A program made the position numbers and the translations under genes. Under the pieces are notes generated by a model. That model did not search any database and was not told the DNA's origin. It saw nothing but the letters and a program-made list of their open reading frames with translations. Positions 28,689 to 38,640 of a stretch of DNA of 64,000 nt are shown here, in pieces. The stretch lies in the NCBI GenBank assembly GCA_030527795.1, contig JAUNAB010000007.1, positions 1 through 64,000 of the forward strand, given 5' to 3'. Numbering within the stretch: position 1 is the stretch's first letter; each line of letters begins with the position of its first letter. Origin of the DNA: Pasteurellaceae bacterium (GTDB lineage Bacteria; Pseudomonadota; Gammaproteobacteria; Enterobacterales; Pasteurellaceae).

Positions 28689-30395
28689 ATGTCAATCAGT
28701 ACTTTTAATCGTTGTTGGTCAAAAGTCGTTTTAGAAACACTCATACGTTATGGTGTGAAACATTTTTGTATCGCACCAGGTTCTCGTTCTACTCCTTTAG
28801 TTTTAGAAGCCGTTCGTCTGCAAGAATTAAATCGTGCACAATGCCACACCCATTTTGATGAACGCGGATTGGGCTTTTTCGCCCTTGGTATAGCTAAATC
28901 TAGCCAAACGCCCGTGGCATTAATTGTCACCTCAGGCACAGCGGTAGCAAATTTATACCCTGCCGTTGTAGAAGCTCGTCAAACTGGCGTTAACTTAATT
29001 GTATTAAGTGCAGATCGCCCAGAAGAACTAATTGAATGCGGTGCAAACCAAGCTATTTTGCAACAACACATTTTTGGCGACTACCCAGTGGCGAGTATAA
29101 ATCTCCCAAAACCCAGTGAGCATTATGCACCGAGTTGGTTAATTTCAACCATTGAACAAGCCTTGCATCAGCAAGAAGTGCAAGCGGGCGTGGTACACAT
29201 TAACTTACCGTTTGCCGAACCATTATATGAAGCCAAAGATGAAGAGATTGATCGTCATCAATGGCTTGCTGGGATTCAACGTTGGCTATCTCAACCGAAA
29301 AAATGGATCAATCATTTAGAAAATCAGCAAGATGTGTTAATGCACGAACATTGGGACAGTTGGCGTACTAAACGTGGTGTCATTTTAGTTGGGCGTTTAA
29401 CGCCAGAACAATCAATGGGAATTAGCACTTGGGCAGCCACAATGGGTTGGGTAATTTTAACCGATATTCAATCTGGGGTTGAAAGTGGTTTCCCTTATGC
29501 TGATATTTGGCTTGCCAATCAAACGGTTCGCCAAAAATTATTGCAAGCGGATATTGTGCTCCAATTTGGTGCGCATTTTGTCAGCAAACGTATTAACCAA
29601 TTTATTGCGATGTTTAAAGGTGAATATTGGATTGTGGATAACAGCCCATTGCGTGTTGATCCTTATCACCATATTCACACCCGTTTTACCGCAAAAATAC
29701 ACCATTGGTTACGTGCTCATCCACCACTTCGCCAAAAACCTTGGTTGCTTGAAGCCTTAGCCTTATCAAAATTCTGCGCTCAATTTATTGAGCAACAAGT
29801 GGGCGGAAATTTAAATGAAGCATCGCTTGCACATCATATTGAACGCACATTACATAATAACGGTATGTTATTTGTGGGTAATAGTTTATTTGTCCGTTTA
29901 GTTGACGCCCTTGCCAAACTCCCTGAAAGCTACCCCGTTTATACCAATCGTGGTGCAAGTGGGATTGACGGTTTAATTGCAACCGCCGCAGGATTAAGTG
30001 TTGGTGGCAATCGCCCATTAGTCGCGGTAATCGGCGATATTTCGGCATTACACGATATCAACTCTCTCGCTTTATTAAAACAAGTAACCCAACCGCTCAT
30101 TTTATTTGTGATTAATAATAATGGTGGGGCAATTTTTGATATGCTTCCCGTGGATAATGAAGTGAAAAATCAGTTCTATCGTATGCCACACCATTTAGAA
30201 CTCTCTCAAGCAGCCTCAATGTTTAATTTACGTTCTGCTCGCCCCTATACTTGGGCAGATTTAAGTAATGCCCTAAAACAAGCTTATTTACGCAAAGAAG
30301 CAACTTTGATTGAAATTAAAGTGGGACCGAGCGATGGTAGCAATATCTATAAACGCTTGATTGAACAAATCACTCACGCGGTCATTGGCAGCTAA
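28689..30395 (+). CDS. menD: SEPHCHC synthase MenD
   Basis: A 568-residue thiamine-diphosphate enzyme joining isochorismate and 2-oxoglutarate in menaquinone synthesis. The N-terminal pyrimidine-binding part shows PGSRSTPLVL and HFDERGLGFFALG (catalytic Glu); the C-terminal ThDP/Mg motif is GDISALHDINSLALL to FVINNNGGAIFDML near residues 448-482. Length matches E. coli MenD. It forms an operon with menF; menH, menC and menB are not adjacent. Confidence 0.96.
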   Translation: MSISTFNRCWSKVVLETLIRYGVKHFCIAPGSRSTPLVLEAVRLQELNRAQCHTHFDERGLGFFALGIAKSSQTPVALIVTSGTAVANLYPAVVEARQTGVNLIVLSADRPEELIECGANQAILQQHIFGDYPVASINLPKPSEHYAPSWLISTIEQALHQQEVQAGVVHINLPFAEPLYEAKDEEIDRHQWLAGIQRWLSQPKKWINHLENQQDVLMHEHWDSWRTKRGVILVGRLTPEQSMGISTWAATMGWVILTDIQSGVESGFPYADIWLANQTVRQKLLQADIVLQFGAHFVSKRINQFIAMFKGEYWIVDNSPLRVDPYHHIHTRFTAKIHHWLRAHPPLRQKPWLLEALALSKFCAQFIEQQVGGNLNEASLAHHIERTLHNNGMLFVGNSLFVRLVDALAKLPESYPVYTNRGASGIDGLIATAAGLSVGGNRPLVAVIGDISALHDINSLALLKQVTQPLILFVINNNGGAIFDMLPVDNEVKNQFYRMPHHLELSQAASMFNLRSARPYTWADLSNALKQAYLRKEATLIEIKVGPSDGSNIYKRLIEQITHAVIGS

Positions 30396-30406
30396 TAGCT
30401 GCCAAT
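30384..30406. terminator. Hairpin over the menD stop codon
   Basis: ATTGGCAGC pairs with GCTGCCAAT around TAATA, with the menD TAA in the loop. There is no T-tract; it lies between convergent menD and tehA and may limit readthrough. Confidence 0.4.
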
Positions 30407-30425
30407 GCCAAAGCAAGAACGGAAT

Positions 30426-31382
30426 TTAAGATTTTACGAAAAATTTTCCGCGGAAAAGAAGAGTTAAAGTCAGAATAATTAAAATGCCAATACAAATTGA
30501 CGAGAACCAAAACATTGGTATTCCAATCATACCCAACCCGTGATTTACACTTGTGACTTCTAAATGCAATCCAACTGATGCCATTGAAGCTAATCCGAAT
30601 GAAAATGCCCAAAAAGAAGGAGAGAAGCCATTTTCAGCAATCCAAGGTAACAATCTAATTAAGAATAAAAGCTGTAACAACCCATAACCAATCATTAACT
30701 TCGCGAAAAGATCAACCTCGCCGCCATTTAAAGACAAATAGGTTGAACACCCAACAAAGGCAGGTGCAAGTTGAATACCAATAATCGGTCTAAGTGGTGG
30801 TGCAACGGGACCTAGTGAACGTAAACGCTGTAAAATAGCCGCTTCTAAGCTAAGCCAAGAAAACATTCCCGCACCAAAAAACAATATAGCCCAATCTGTT
30901 AAGCCGAAACTACTCAAGGCAGTTGCACTCACAAAGTTAGCCGCAACAGTTGGTAAATACATAATCGGGGTTGTCGCTTCCGCTTTGTGAATACCTCGCC
31001 ATAAACCTGCTGCACGATAAGCAGCAAAAGCCAACTGAGAAATAATCCCAACCCCGACTAACACTTGTGCTAAAAATAAGAAATCAGGTTTAATTGCTAA
31101 CCCTGTTAATATCGTTGTAATTGGTAGTAAACTAATAAAACAACATTGAATGATATTATGTAACTCATCTTTCGCTTGAGAACGATAAGAAGTCCATTTA
31201 TAAACATAAGCAAGCGTAAAAATCAGCCAAATGATTGAACTCGCAATCAATAAAACATCACCAATGATGCTTGGCAAACCTAATTTCTCACTACCAAATC
31301 GCCAAGCTTCACCAAGGGCTGATAGCCCTAAAACAATACTAAAATAATTAACTGGAATAGGAAACGGTTTCTGTTCTCCCAT
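30426..31382 (-). CDS. tehA: TehA-type tellurite-resistance / dicarboxylate transporter (SLAC family)
   Basis: A 318-residue integral membrane protein with about ten transmembrane helices, of the TehA/SLAC1 anion-channel family; H. influenzae TehA is its structural model. The start [28 protein letters not shown] and later [16 protein letters not shown] match that subfamily. ATG 31382 has GGAGAAAC upstream. The ORF opens further upstream inside murB but is not needed. Its 5' end overlaps the 3' end of the murB fusion gene by 35 bases. tehB is absent here. Confidence 0.9.
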   Translation of the reverse strand: MGEQKPFPIPVNYFSIVLGLSALGEAWRFGSEKLGLPSIIGDVLLIASSIIWLIFTLAYVYKWTSYRSQAKDELHNIIQCCFISLLPITTILTGLAIKPDFLFLAQVLVGVGIISQLAFAAYRAAGLWRGIHKAEATTPIMYLPTVAANFVSATALSSFGLTDWAILFFGAGMFSWLSLEAAILQRLRSLGPVAPPLRPIIGIQLAPAFVGCSTYLSLNGGEVDLFAKLMIGYGLLQLLFLIRLLPWIAENGFSPSFWAFSFGLASMASVGLHLEVTSVNHGLGMIGIPMFWFSSICIGILIILTLTLLFRGKFFVKS

Positions 31383-32742
31383 TATGTTTCTCCACAGTGA
31401 TAAGATAATACTCCGTATTCTTTGCAATCACATTTAACAGTAAATCAATATTAGGATGTTTACCTGAATATTGTTTTGCATCGATAACGTGTTCAGCAAA
31501 AAGTTGTAAGCCTTTTTGCGCAGCGGTGGTGTTTAACATACCGTCAAATTGTTCACTTAACGCATTATAAACGCGTAAAGATCCCAACTTGCCAGCAATG
31601 GCAGGGATCGTATGAATTAACTCACCATCTTGATTACGAATTTGTAATTCTGCAAGATGATCTATCGTTGGCAATGTGGCTAAAATGGAATTAAAGTTCA
31701 TATTACTATCAACTCGCGTGATTGCTTGTAATGCATCAATTTCCCCAGTTCTACCAATAAAACGCACTTCTGGGCGTAACCAAACATTGAACTTCTCTCC
31801 AACAGCTTGACGAACATATTGTGCTAAATCGAGCAAATCCAATGCGCTCGCATTACCTTGATTTGTTAATACCAATGCTTGATGCTGATGCACAGCAGCA
31901 TCAGTGCCAATGCTAAACCCTTTTAAGCCACATTGATCAATTAACCAACCTGCAGCTAATTTTATCGTTCCATCAGCTTGTGGGAAATGTGGGATCGTCT
32001 CATATTGTTGTTGTAATAAATTAAAATGATTTTTATTAATAACTGGATTTTTGAAAAAACTGCCAGCATTACCAATTTTTGACGGCTCAGGCAACTTGCC
32101 ACCACGGGTTTCACAAATAATCTGAAAAACATCGCGTTTTTTGACCGCGGTTTTGTCCAATTTGCACAATTCGCCATATTTTAAAATCGGCTGCCACTGT
32201 TTAGCCAGTTTTAACCCCACCGCAATAATCACATATCCTTGAGCCAATCGGTGTTTAAACACGCTTTCACGGTAGCCAAATTCACATTCATCATTGCTTA
32301 AGCGAAAAACCTCTCCCGACGCTAAATTCAGCACATCAACATATTCACACACATCTTTAAATTCAACGCCATAAGCACCAATATTTTGAATAGGTGCTGA
32401 TCCCGCACAACCTGGGATCAACGCTAAATTCTCCAAACCACCAATATCTTGATTAACCGCCCATTCCACCAATTCGTGCCAGTTCTCGCCACCATTGACG
32501 TGCAAATAATAATGCTGTTCATCTTCTGTTTGGTTAATACCTTTTAAGCGATTTAACATCACTGTGCCGTGAAAATCTTCGGTAAATAAAACATTGCTTC
32601 CCATTCCCAAAAATAGCACAGGCTCATTGCGTGCTTGGCAGTGATCCCATTCTTGTTTTAATTGCTCAATGGACGTAATTGCAATAATCTTGTTTGCTTG
32701 TACGGTTAAACCAAAAGTATGAAAAGGTTTTAAGTTTTGCAT
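31348..32742 (-). CDS. murB: UDP-N-acetylenolpyruvoylglucosamine reductase fused to a DUF2322-like domain
   Basis: A 464-residue protein. Residues 1 to about 347 are a type I MurB, the FAD/NADPH enzyme that makes UDP-MurNAc: [10 protein letters not shown] (FAD binding) near 50, [22 protein letters not shown] near 105, [10 protein letters not shown] (catalytic Ser) near 230 and PEVRFIG (catalytic Glu) near 328. MurB normally ends just after this. Here the frame continues into a 117-residue domain beginning [16 protein letters not shown] (ATG at 31701), with [11 protein letters not shown] and HPNIDLLL, which I match tentatively to DUF2322. Start chosen at ATG 32742. The fusion may be real or come from an indel joining two genes. 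Confidence 0.88.
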   Translation of the reverse strand: MQNLKPFHTFGLTVQANKIIAITSIEQLKQEWDHCQARNEPVLFLGMGSNVLFTEDFHGTVMLNRLKGINQTEDEQHYYLHVNGGENWHELVEWAVNQDIGGLENLALIPGCAGSAPIQNIGAYGVEFKDVCEYVDVLNLASGEVFRLSNDECEFGYRESVFKHRLAQGYVIIAVGLKLAKQWQPILKYGELCKLDKTAVKKRDVFQIICETRGGKLPEPSKIGNAGSFFKNPVINKNHFNLLQQQYETIPHFPQADGTIKLAAGWLIDQCGLKGFSIGTDAAVHQHQALVLTNQGNASALDLLDLAQYVRQAVGEKFNVWLRPEVRFIGRTGEIDALQAITRVDSNMNFNSILATLPTIDHLAELQIRNQDGELIHTIPAIAGKLGSLRVYNALSEQFDGMLNTTAAQKGLQLFAEHVIDAKQYSGKHPNIDLLLNVIAKNTEYYLITVEKHNGRTETVSYSS

Positions 32743-32780
32743 CTTGTGCCTTGTAAAATTGTTAAAAATAAAAGCGTATT

Positions 32781-34028
32781 TTAAGGAATTAATTGTTCTA
32801 ACTGCCACAATTCAGCGAATGTTTCACGGCGTTTAATTAAATAAGCCTGATTACCATCAACCAGCACTTCTGCCGTACGCGGACGAGAATTATAATTTGA
32901 CGACATACTCGCTCCATAAGCACCTGCTGAACGCTGAGCAATATAATCGCCCTGTGCAATAGCGAGTTCCCGTTGTTTACCTAGGAAATCAGACGTTTCG
33001 CAAATCGGTCCCACCACATCATAAACGTTCGTTTCACGGGCTAAACCGCGGTCAACTTCAATGATATTCATATAAGCCTGATACAACGCAGGGCGGATCA
33101 TATCGTTCATTCCTGCATCAACTATCGCAAAATGGCGATCTTCATTACTTTTCAAATATTCCACTTTCGTCACTAAAATCCCCGCATTGGCAGCAATCGC
33201 TCGCCCAGGTTCAAGAATAATTTCTAAATGATAATCTTGTAATTTCTGCAACAAGGCTTTGGCATAATCTGTCGGATGTGGTGGCGTTTCATCGGTATAA
33301 GTAACGCCTAATCCCCCACCAAGATCTAAATGTTGCAAGCTAATACCGTCTTGTTTCAGTTGTTCAATTAAACGAATTAAACGATCTGCCGCGTCTAAAA
33401 AAGGTTGTAATTCTGTCAGTTGCGAGCCAATATGGCAATCCATTCCCGTAATACGAAGATTCTCTAATTTTGCGGCTTGTTGATAGACTTCTCGTGCTTG
33501 TTGCACACTAATCCCAAATTTATTTTCTTTTAAACCTGTTGAAATATAAGGATGAGTATGGGCATCAACATCAGGATTCACACGCAACGAAATCGGAGCA
33601 ATTTTACCCATTTTTCCCGCAATTTCATTAATGCGATACAATTCCGCCACGCTTTCCACGTTAAAACAGCGGATACCCACTTCCAAACCGCGGGCAATTT
33701 CTTGCTCATTTTTTGCCACGCCCGAAAAAATAATCTTCGCCGCATCGCCTCCAGCTGCAAGGACTCGCTCAAGCTCCCCTTGCGACACAATATCAAATCC
33801 CGATCCCAAACGTGCCATTAAATTTAAAATCGCAATATTGGAATTCGCTTTTACCGCATAACAAATCAAATGTGGGTAATCGCCAAACGCCTGATCAAAG
33901 GCGTGCCAATGACGCTCCAAAGTTTTACGCGAATACACATATAATGGCGTGCCAAATTGCTCTGCAAGTTGTGCCACGGGCAATGCTTCAGCCATTAAAC
34001 GCTGATTTTGATAATGAAAAAAGTCCAT
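32781..34028 (-). CDS. lysA: Diaminopimelate decarboxylase
   Basis: A 415-residue PLP enzyme that decarboxylates meso-diaminopimelate to lysine. The N-terminal barrel holds the PLP Lys in [13 protein letters not shown] near residue 59 and [10 protein letters not shown] near 98; HIGSQLTEL and LDLGGGLGV follow; the C-terminal beta domain has [11 protein letters not shown] (active-site Cys) near 345 and [16 protein letters not shown] near 380. lptM lies 8 bp upstream in the same direction, the conserved yifL-lysA pairing of gamma-Proteobacteria. Confidence 0.97.
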   Translation of the reverse strand: MDFFHYQNQRLMAEALPVAQLAEQFGTPLYVYSRKTLERHWHAFDQAFGDYPHLICYAVKANSNIAILNLMARLGSGFDIVSQGELERVLAAGGDAAKIIFSGVAKNEQEIARGLEVGIRCFNVESVAELYRINEIAGKMGKIAPISLRVNPDVDAHTHPYISTGLKENKFGISVQQAREVYQQAAKLENLRITGMDCHIGSQLTELQPFLDAADRLIRLIEQLKQDGISLQHLDLGGGLGVTYTDETPPHPTDYAKALLQKLQDYHLEIILEPGRAIAANAGILVTKVEYLKSNEDRHFAIVDAGMNDMIRPALYQAYMNIIEVDRGLARETNVYDVVGPICETSDFLGKQRELAIAQGDYIAQRSAGAYGASMSSNYNSRPRTAEVLVDGNQAYLIKRRETFAELWQLEQLIP

Positions 34029-34036
34029 ATTTAACC

Positions 34037-34198
34037 CTATTTAACTGCGGATTTTTGAGTAGAAACAGATTGGGTAGCTTGCTGAGACTGCACTTGATCC
34101 TGTTGCGGTTTATCCGCAGGCAAATACAACGGCCCTTTTACCCCACAAGCACTCACTAAAAAACCAATCAGCACACATAATAACATTAACTTTTTCAT
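34037..34198 (-). CDS. lptM: LPS-assembly lipoprotein LptM (YifL)
   Basis: A 53-residue lipoprotein missed by length filters. A hydrophobic signal MKKLMLLCVLIGFLVSAC ends in a lipobox (LVSAC, lipidated Cys18), followed by the family signature GVKGPLYLPADKPQQ and a short Gln/Ser/Thr-rich tail ending KSAVK. In E. coli LptM supports native disulfide formation in LptD, which is encoded in this same window at 51577. The AGGAAT-type site precedes ATG 34198. It is cotranscribed with lysA. Confidence 0.92.
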   Translation of the reverse strand: MKKLMLLCVLIGFLVSACGVKGPLYLPADKPQQDQVQSQQATQSVSTQKSAVK

Positions 34199-34373
34199 AA
34201 ACATTCCTTCCTAACCAAACCAAACGTCATTGCCACTCGGTATTAACTGGATTTTCACTTAAACAAATAATCATCATCGCATTATGACAGAAAACCGCAT
34301 AATATGACAACTTGCATCGCCTAAATGAATTTAGCCGCATAAATAGAAAAATCAATCGTATTCCGCAGATCAA

Positions 34374-34411
34374 ACCGCAGTCAAAAATTCAAGCGTTTTT
34401 TTGACCGCGGT
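34374..34411 (-). terminator. Paired uptake-like motif (ACCGCAGT / ACCGCGGT)
   Basis: ACCGCAGTCAAAAA faces TTTTTTTGACCGCGGT with one mismatch; outer length again 38 bp. It lies downstream of the minus-strand YfcZ-family gene. Confidence 0.6.
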
Positions 34412-34478
34412 TTTGTTCAATTTCGGCTCACAACGATTTTTCTAGTTTGAATGGATATATCAAAAGGCACAGCAAAAT

Positions 34479-34503
34479 AAAGCGATGATCAACTCATCGC
34501 TTT
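34479..34503 (-). terminator. Terminator for the YfcZ-family gene
   Basis: AAAGCGATGA pairs perfectly with TCATCGCTTT around TCAAC, with a T-rich tail on the minus strand (TTTATTTTG), eight bases after the stop at 34512. Confidence 0.8.
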
Positions 34504-34511
34504 ATACTGTT

Positions 34512-34805
34512 TTAACGAATCGCCATTTGGAATAGCACGACTTCCGCTTGACAACTAAACTCAAGACGCATTTGTAACAAGAAACCGTCGTCAATAGCTT
34601 GAATGTTGCTATCTATCTGACAGGGGTCAGTTTCCACTTCGCGTGCTTTTTGCGTGAAAAATTTTTCAGCTTGTTCAGCTAATTCACGCGTATCATATAC
34701 CGCTTCAAAGGCGATTGATCGGTCGGCATTATCCAACATTGAATCGCCTTTAATTCGGCACATATTGTGTGCGTCCGCGGCTTTTTGTTGCATTGTTTTT
34801 GCCAT
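34512..34805 (-). CDS. YfcZ/YiiS (DUF406) family protein
   Basis: A 97-residue small cytosolic protein of the DUF406 family: the segments NMCRIKGDSMLDNADRS, YDTRELAEQAEKFF and DGFLLQMRLEFSCQAEVVLFQM match the YfcZ/YiiS pattern over its whole length. Function is unknown. It follows the monooxygenase-like gene by two bases, so the pair forms an operon ended by a good terminator. Confidence 0.87.
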   Translation of the reverse strand: MAKTMQQKAADAHNMCRIKGDSMLDNADRSIAFEAVYDTRELAEQAEKFFTQKAREVETDPCQIDSNIQAIDDGFLLQMRLEFSCQAEVVLFQMAIR

Positions 34806-34807
34806 AA

Positions 34808-35092
34808 TTAACGCTCAAAATTAACCACTTTAATATCTAAACCATCGGTTAATGCCACTAAAGTTGGGGCATTTTCCACAAAAAAAGGATGAGCTAAATG
34901 TGCATCTAAATCCTGTTGGCTCGCCCAACGCTCAATAAACGCATAATCACGCTCGCTGCCCGACACTTTCCCGCATTGATAACTAATGCAACCCACGTGA
35001 GTGCGAGATTCCTGCTCAAACTGAGAAATCAACGCTTCTACTTCTTGTTGTTTACCCTCTTTCACGGTAAAACTTGCATATACTCCGATCAT
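34808..35092 (-). CDS. Antibiotic-biosynthesis-monooxygenase-fold protein (YgiN-like quinol monooxygenase)
   Basis: A 94-residue ferredoxin-like alpha/beta-barrel dimer of the ABM family: ASFTVKEGKQQEVEALI, EQESRTHVGCISYQ, IERWASQQDLDAHLAHPFF are diagnostic. E. coli YgiN oxidises quinols; the substrate here is unknown. First gene of a two-gene operon with the YfcZ-family protein. Confidence 0.87.
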   Translation of the reverse strand: MIGVYASFTVKEGKQQEVEALISQFEQESRTHVGCISYQCGKVSGSERDYAFIERWASQQDLDAHLAHPFFVENAPTLVALTDGLDIKVVNFER

Positions 35093-35514
35093 TTTTTGCT
35101 CCCGTTGTGATAGTCATATTTTTGCTCTGCTATGCAGTATAAAAGAAATTTAAGCAAAAAACCAATACCCGTTTTAAAAACGGATTGATTTCATATCAAG
35201 GATCAAAAAACGCATAAATTTTTGACCGCGGTTTAAATGGGATTTTAATCACGAATCGCCCTATTAAACCAAAGATATTGCGTATATTCAATGTCAATTA
35301 TATTGAGGAATTTTGGCAAAATCGCAGCAAAAAACTGGCATTTCAAGGCATTTTTTCTTATACTGTCGCCCCAATATCAGGACTCAAAAATAATGTTATT
35401 AATGAAAATCTGTGAATTTTTTATAACATCTTATCGTGCCAGTTGGCGCATTTCATTATCATTCGTTCTTCAGCCCTGCTTTTCCTTAAATTTACCCTTT
35501 ACTATGGAGTAATT
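35093..35514. other. Intergenic region between divergent genes
   Basis: 422 bp between the divergent monooxygenase and amidohydrolase genes. It carries one exact ACCGCGGT motif (35225-35232) whose partner arm at 35195 is degenerate (ATCAAGGATCAAAA), again 38 bp across. I saw no convincing small gene; a 73-codon open frame at 35291 has no coding signature. Confidence 0.6.
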
Positions 35515-36501
35515 ATGGCTAATCACGTTCGCAGTTTTAAAACCTATATTCGTGACGAAATTATCAAAAAAGGCGGCTGGGTGAATGCTCACGCTCACGC
35601 CGATCGTGCATTTACAATGACACCCGATAAAATCAGTATCTATCAAAACTGTAATTTACAACAAAAATGGGATTTAGTGGACGAAGTGAAACGCACATCA
35701 AGCGTAGAAGATTATTACGCCCGTTTTTGTCAATCCATTGAATTAATGATTTCACAAGGCGTTACTGCATTCGGCACCTTTGTGGATATTGATCCTGTGT
35801 GTGAAGACCGTGCAATCATTGCAGCCCATAAAGCTCGCGAAGTGTATAAAAACGATATTATTTTGAAGTTTGCTAATCAAACCTTGAAAGGCGTAATTGA
35901 ACCTACTGCACGGAAATGGTTTGATATTGGTGCGGATATGGTGGATATGATTGGCGGTTTACCTTATCGTGATGAATTAGATTTTGGCCGCGGTTTAGAA
36001 GCGATGGATATCTTAATGGATGCAGCAAAATCACGCGGCATTATGTGCCACGTTCACGTTGACCAATTCAATAGCCCAACCGAAAAAGAAACCGAACAAC
36101 TTTGCGATAAAACCATTGAACACGGTATGCAAGGGCGAGTAGTTGCAATCCACGGGATTTCTATTGGTTCTCACCCTAAAGAATATCGCTATAAATTATA
36201 TGAAAAAATGCGTCAAGCTCAAATGATGATGATAGCTTGCCCGATGGCGTGGATTGATAGTAACCGTAAAGAAGAGTTGATGCCATTTCATAATGCGTTA
36301 ACGCCTGCTGATGAAATGATCCCTGAGGGCATTACTGTGGCAATTGGCACCGACAATATTTGCGACTATATGGTGCCGTTATGCGAAGGGGATATGTGGC
36401 AAGAACTGAGTTTATTAGCTGCGGGTTGTCGTTTTCCTGATTTAGAAGCAATGGTAAATATTGCCAGTATTAATGGTAGAAAAGTGTTAGGAATTGATTA
36501 A
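35515..36501 (+). CDS. Amidohydrolase family protein (cytosine deaminase-like)
   Basis: A 328-residue metal-dependent hydrolase. Metal ligands are visible in VNAHAHADRAF (His-x-His) near residue 25, CHVHVDQF near 180, VVAIHGISIG near 212 and IGTDNICDYM (Asp) near 284, the amidohydrolase barrel set. It resembles the Pasteurellaceae family annotated as putative cytosine deaminase or amidohydrolase (HI0842-like); the substrate is not certain. I start at ATG 35515, with GGAGTAATT immediately upstream; an open extension to 35443 lacks a ribosome site. Confidence 0.87.
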   Translation: MANHVRSFKTYIRDEIIKKGGWVNAHAHADRAFTMTPDKISIYQNCNLQQKWDLVDEVKRTSSVEDYYARFCQSIELMISQGVTAFGTFVDIDPVCEDRAIIAAHKAREVYKNDIILKFANQTLKGVIEPTARKWFDIGADMVDMIGGLPYRDELDFGRGLEAMDILMDAAKSRGIMCHVHVDQFNSPTEKETEQLCDKTIEHGMQGRVVAIHGISIGSHPKEYRYKLYEKMRQAQMMMIACPMAWIDSNRKEELMPFHNALTPADEMIPEGITVAIGTDNICDYMVPLCEGDMWQELSLLAAGCRFPDLEAMVNIASINGRKVLGID

Positions 36502-36528
36502 TAATATTGTCTAATTCAAAGAAAGCAT

Positions 36529-36918
36529 ATGAAATTTAAAAAGATTATTACTTTTGGACTACTCGGTGGACTTAGTTTTGTGTTTATACAGGCTCCATTA
36601 CAGGCAAAAACTCAAACCAATGATCCATTATATAGCAATGTATTAAATTCTGGGAGTATTGAGAAAAACCCTGAAGCACAATATGCGTTGGCTCTGGTGC
36701 TTGAAGGTAATCAAGACTATCAAAATGCTTTTTTATGGTTTGAAAAAGCGGCACAACAAAATTACAGCAAAGCTTATTTAAAATTAGCGCAATATTATGA
36801 ATTTCACCTTGGTATTAAAAAGAATTTATCTAAAGCAAAATATTGGTATGAAAAATGCTTAGGTGATGAAGAGTTAAAACTTGACGCACAAATGGGATTG
36901 CAGCGTATTGAAGGATAA
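36529..36918 (+). CDS. Exported Sel1-repeat protein
   Basis: A 129-residue protein with a signal peptide (residues 1-26, ending LQA) and two to three Sel1-like repeats: PEAQYALALVLEGNQDYQNA, FLWFEKAAQQNYSKAYLKLA and LSKAKYWYEKCLGDEE. Such repeats are alpha-helical scaffolds for protein binding, probably periplasmic here. It follows the amidohydrolase by 27 bp and may be cotranscribed. Function unknown. Confidence 0.8.
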   Translation: MKFKKIITFGLLGGLSFVFIQAPLQAKTQTNDPLYSNVLNSGSIEKNPEAQYALALVLEGNQDYQNAFLWFEKAAQQNYSKAYLKLAQYYEFHLGIKKNLSKAKYWYEKCLGDEELKLDAQMGLQRIEG

Positions 36919-36950
36919 AAAATCAGCGCCTTATTTAGGCGCTGATTTTT
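36918..36950. terminator. Bidirectional terminator
   Basis: AAAAATCAGCGCC pairs perfectly with GGCGCTGATTTTT around a 7-base loop, between the Sel1 gene and the convergent fruA. Confidence 0.9.
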
Positions 36951-36960
36951 TATAATGATT

Positions 36961-38637
36961 TTATTCTAGTGCTGTTTTTGGCCGAATAACGGCGTAAATC
37001 ACACCCGTTAAAATAGAACCTACCGCTATCGCACCAAGATATAATAATGGTTCAGACACAAATGGGATCACAAATAAACCACCATGCGGTGCTTGTAACG
37101 TAATACCTAAGCTCATTGAGATAGCACCAGTAGTCGCTCCACCAATAATAGATGAAATAATTACACGGACAGGATCTGCCGCCACAAATGGCAATGCCCC
37201 TTCTGAAATAAAACATAGTCCTAATACAAATGAAGCTTTACCTGCATCACGTTGATTTGGATTAAATTTAGAACGAGCAATCCACGTTGCAATCGCAACA
37301 CCAATTGGTGGTACCATACCTGCCGCCATTACCGCAGCCATTGGTAAATAAGAATGTGATGCAATTAATCCCACACCAAAGGTATAAGCGGCTTTATTAA
37401 TTGGACCGCCCATATCCGTACACATCATCGCACCTAATACTGCGCCAAGAATTAACGCATTAGTTTGACCCATTGTATTTAACCAATCTACCAGTGCATC
37501 CATTAATGCTTTTACAGGTGGGTTAATCAAATAAATCATCGCCAATCCGACAATTGCAGAACCGAGAAGTGGTAGAATCAGAATAGGTTTTAACGATGTC
37601 ATACTCGCTGGTAATTTAATCATACCATTCAGGAACTGAACAACATAACCTGCAAGGAAACCCGCAACAATACCGCCAAGAATCCCCGCACCCGCTGTGG
37701 TCGCTAACATTCCGCCAATTAACCCGACCGCTAATCCTGGACGATCGGCAATAGAAAAGGCAACATAGCCCGCAAAAACGGCAATCATTAAATGGAACGC
37801 GGCACCACCACCGATATCCATTAATGCTTTAGGCAAACCGTGAGCAATATCTTCGTGTTGGAATGCATCAAAACCAAACATAAAGGAAATGGCAATAAGC
37901 AATCCACCCGCAACTACTAAAGGCAACATATGAGAAACACCTGTCATCAAGTGCTTATAAATGCCTTTTTTCTCTGCTTTAGCTTCTGTTTGACTTGCCG
38001 TAGTTGCACTACCAGCTTGGAATACGGTTGCTTCTTTAAATGCTTTATCAAACTCTTGTGCTGTTTTTTTCAAAGCTAAACCCGTTGTCGTACGATACAT
38101 TGGTTTGCCTGCAAATTTGTTTAAATCTACATCAATATCCGCAGCAACGAAAACTAAATCTGCCGCAGCCACTTCTTCTGGTGTAATTGGATTTCCCGCC
38201 CCAACTTGACCGCGGGTTTCCACTCTAATATTCCAACCTTGTTTTTTCGCGTAAGCTTCAATCGCTTCAGCTGACATGAAGGTGTGGGCAACGCCCGTTG
38301 GGCAAGCAGTTACCGCCACAATATTTTTAACACCCGATGCAGATAATCCCGTTGAGCTTTGCGCTGGTTGCTGATAATATTCCGCACGATTTGACGCATT
38401 TGATAACGTTTGTTCTGGTGCTTGTAATGCTTGTTCAGCATCAACTAAAAAAACCTTTTTACCCACAAGAGCAGGTAAATTCGGTAAAGTTTGACCTAAT
38501 ACAATTGCTAAATCCGCTTCACTTGCATCTGTCACGATTTGATGACGATATTTACTCGCCGCAGCACTCAATACTTGACGTGCTAAAAATGCTTTTGCAT
38601 TGCCTAACGTTGGCGATTGAGTAAGAAAAATATTCAT
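36961..38637 (-). CDS. fruA: Fructose PTS permease EIIB'BC
   Basis: A 558-residue inner-membrane PTS transporter that imports fructose as fructose-1-phosphate. A degenerate B' domain opens the protein; the active EIIB domain has VAVTACPTGVAHTFMSAEA near residue 110 (phosphocysteine). The EIIC domain from about 225 has roughly ten membrane helices, with GGAAFHLM and TDMGGPINKAAYTFG typical of the fructose family. Last gene of fruBKA, four bases after fruK, ended by a bidirectional terminator. Confidence 0.96.
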   Translation of the reverse strand: MNIFLTQSPTLGNAKAFLARQVLSAAASKYRHQIVTDASEADLAIVLGQTLPNLPALVGKKVFLVDAEQALQAPEQTLSNASNRAEYYQQPAQSSTGLSASGVKNIVAVTACPTGVAHTFMSAEAIEAYAKKQGWNIRVETRGQVGAGNPITPEEVAAADLVFVAADIDVDLNKFAGKPMYRTTTGLALKKTAQEFDKAFKEATVFQAGSATTASQTEAKAEKKGIYKHLMTGVSHMLPLVVAGGLLIAISFMFGFDAFQHEDIAHGLPKALMDIGGGAAFHLMIAVFAGYVAFSIADRPGLAVGLIGGMLATTAGAGILGGIVAGFLAGYVVQFLNGMIKLPASMTSLKPILILPLLGSAIVGLAMIYLINPPVKALMDALVDWLNTMGQTNALILGAVLGAMMCTDMGGPINKAAYTFGVGLIASHSYLPMAAVMAAGMVPPIGVAIATWIARSKFNPNQRDAGKASFVLGLCFISEGALPFVAADPVRVIISSIIGGATTGAISMSLGITLQAPHGGLFVIPFVSEPLLYLGAIAVGSILTGVIYAVIRPKTALE

Positions 38638-38640
38638 AAA

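Larger units (their letters stand above)
34199..34511. other. Intergenic region between lptM and the YfcZ-family gene
   Basis: 313 bp without a gene. It holds the lptM promoter region, one inverted ACCGCGGT pair (34374-34411) and a strong hairpin (34479-34503). No further structure was seen. Confidence 0.7.

Noticed and set aside
35291-35512. 73-codon open frame upstream of the amidohydrolase
   Set aside because: No ribosome site, no family resemblance, biased towards hydrophobic residues from AT-rich DNA; treated as intergenic.
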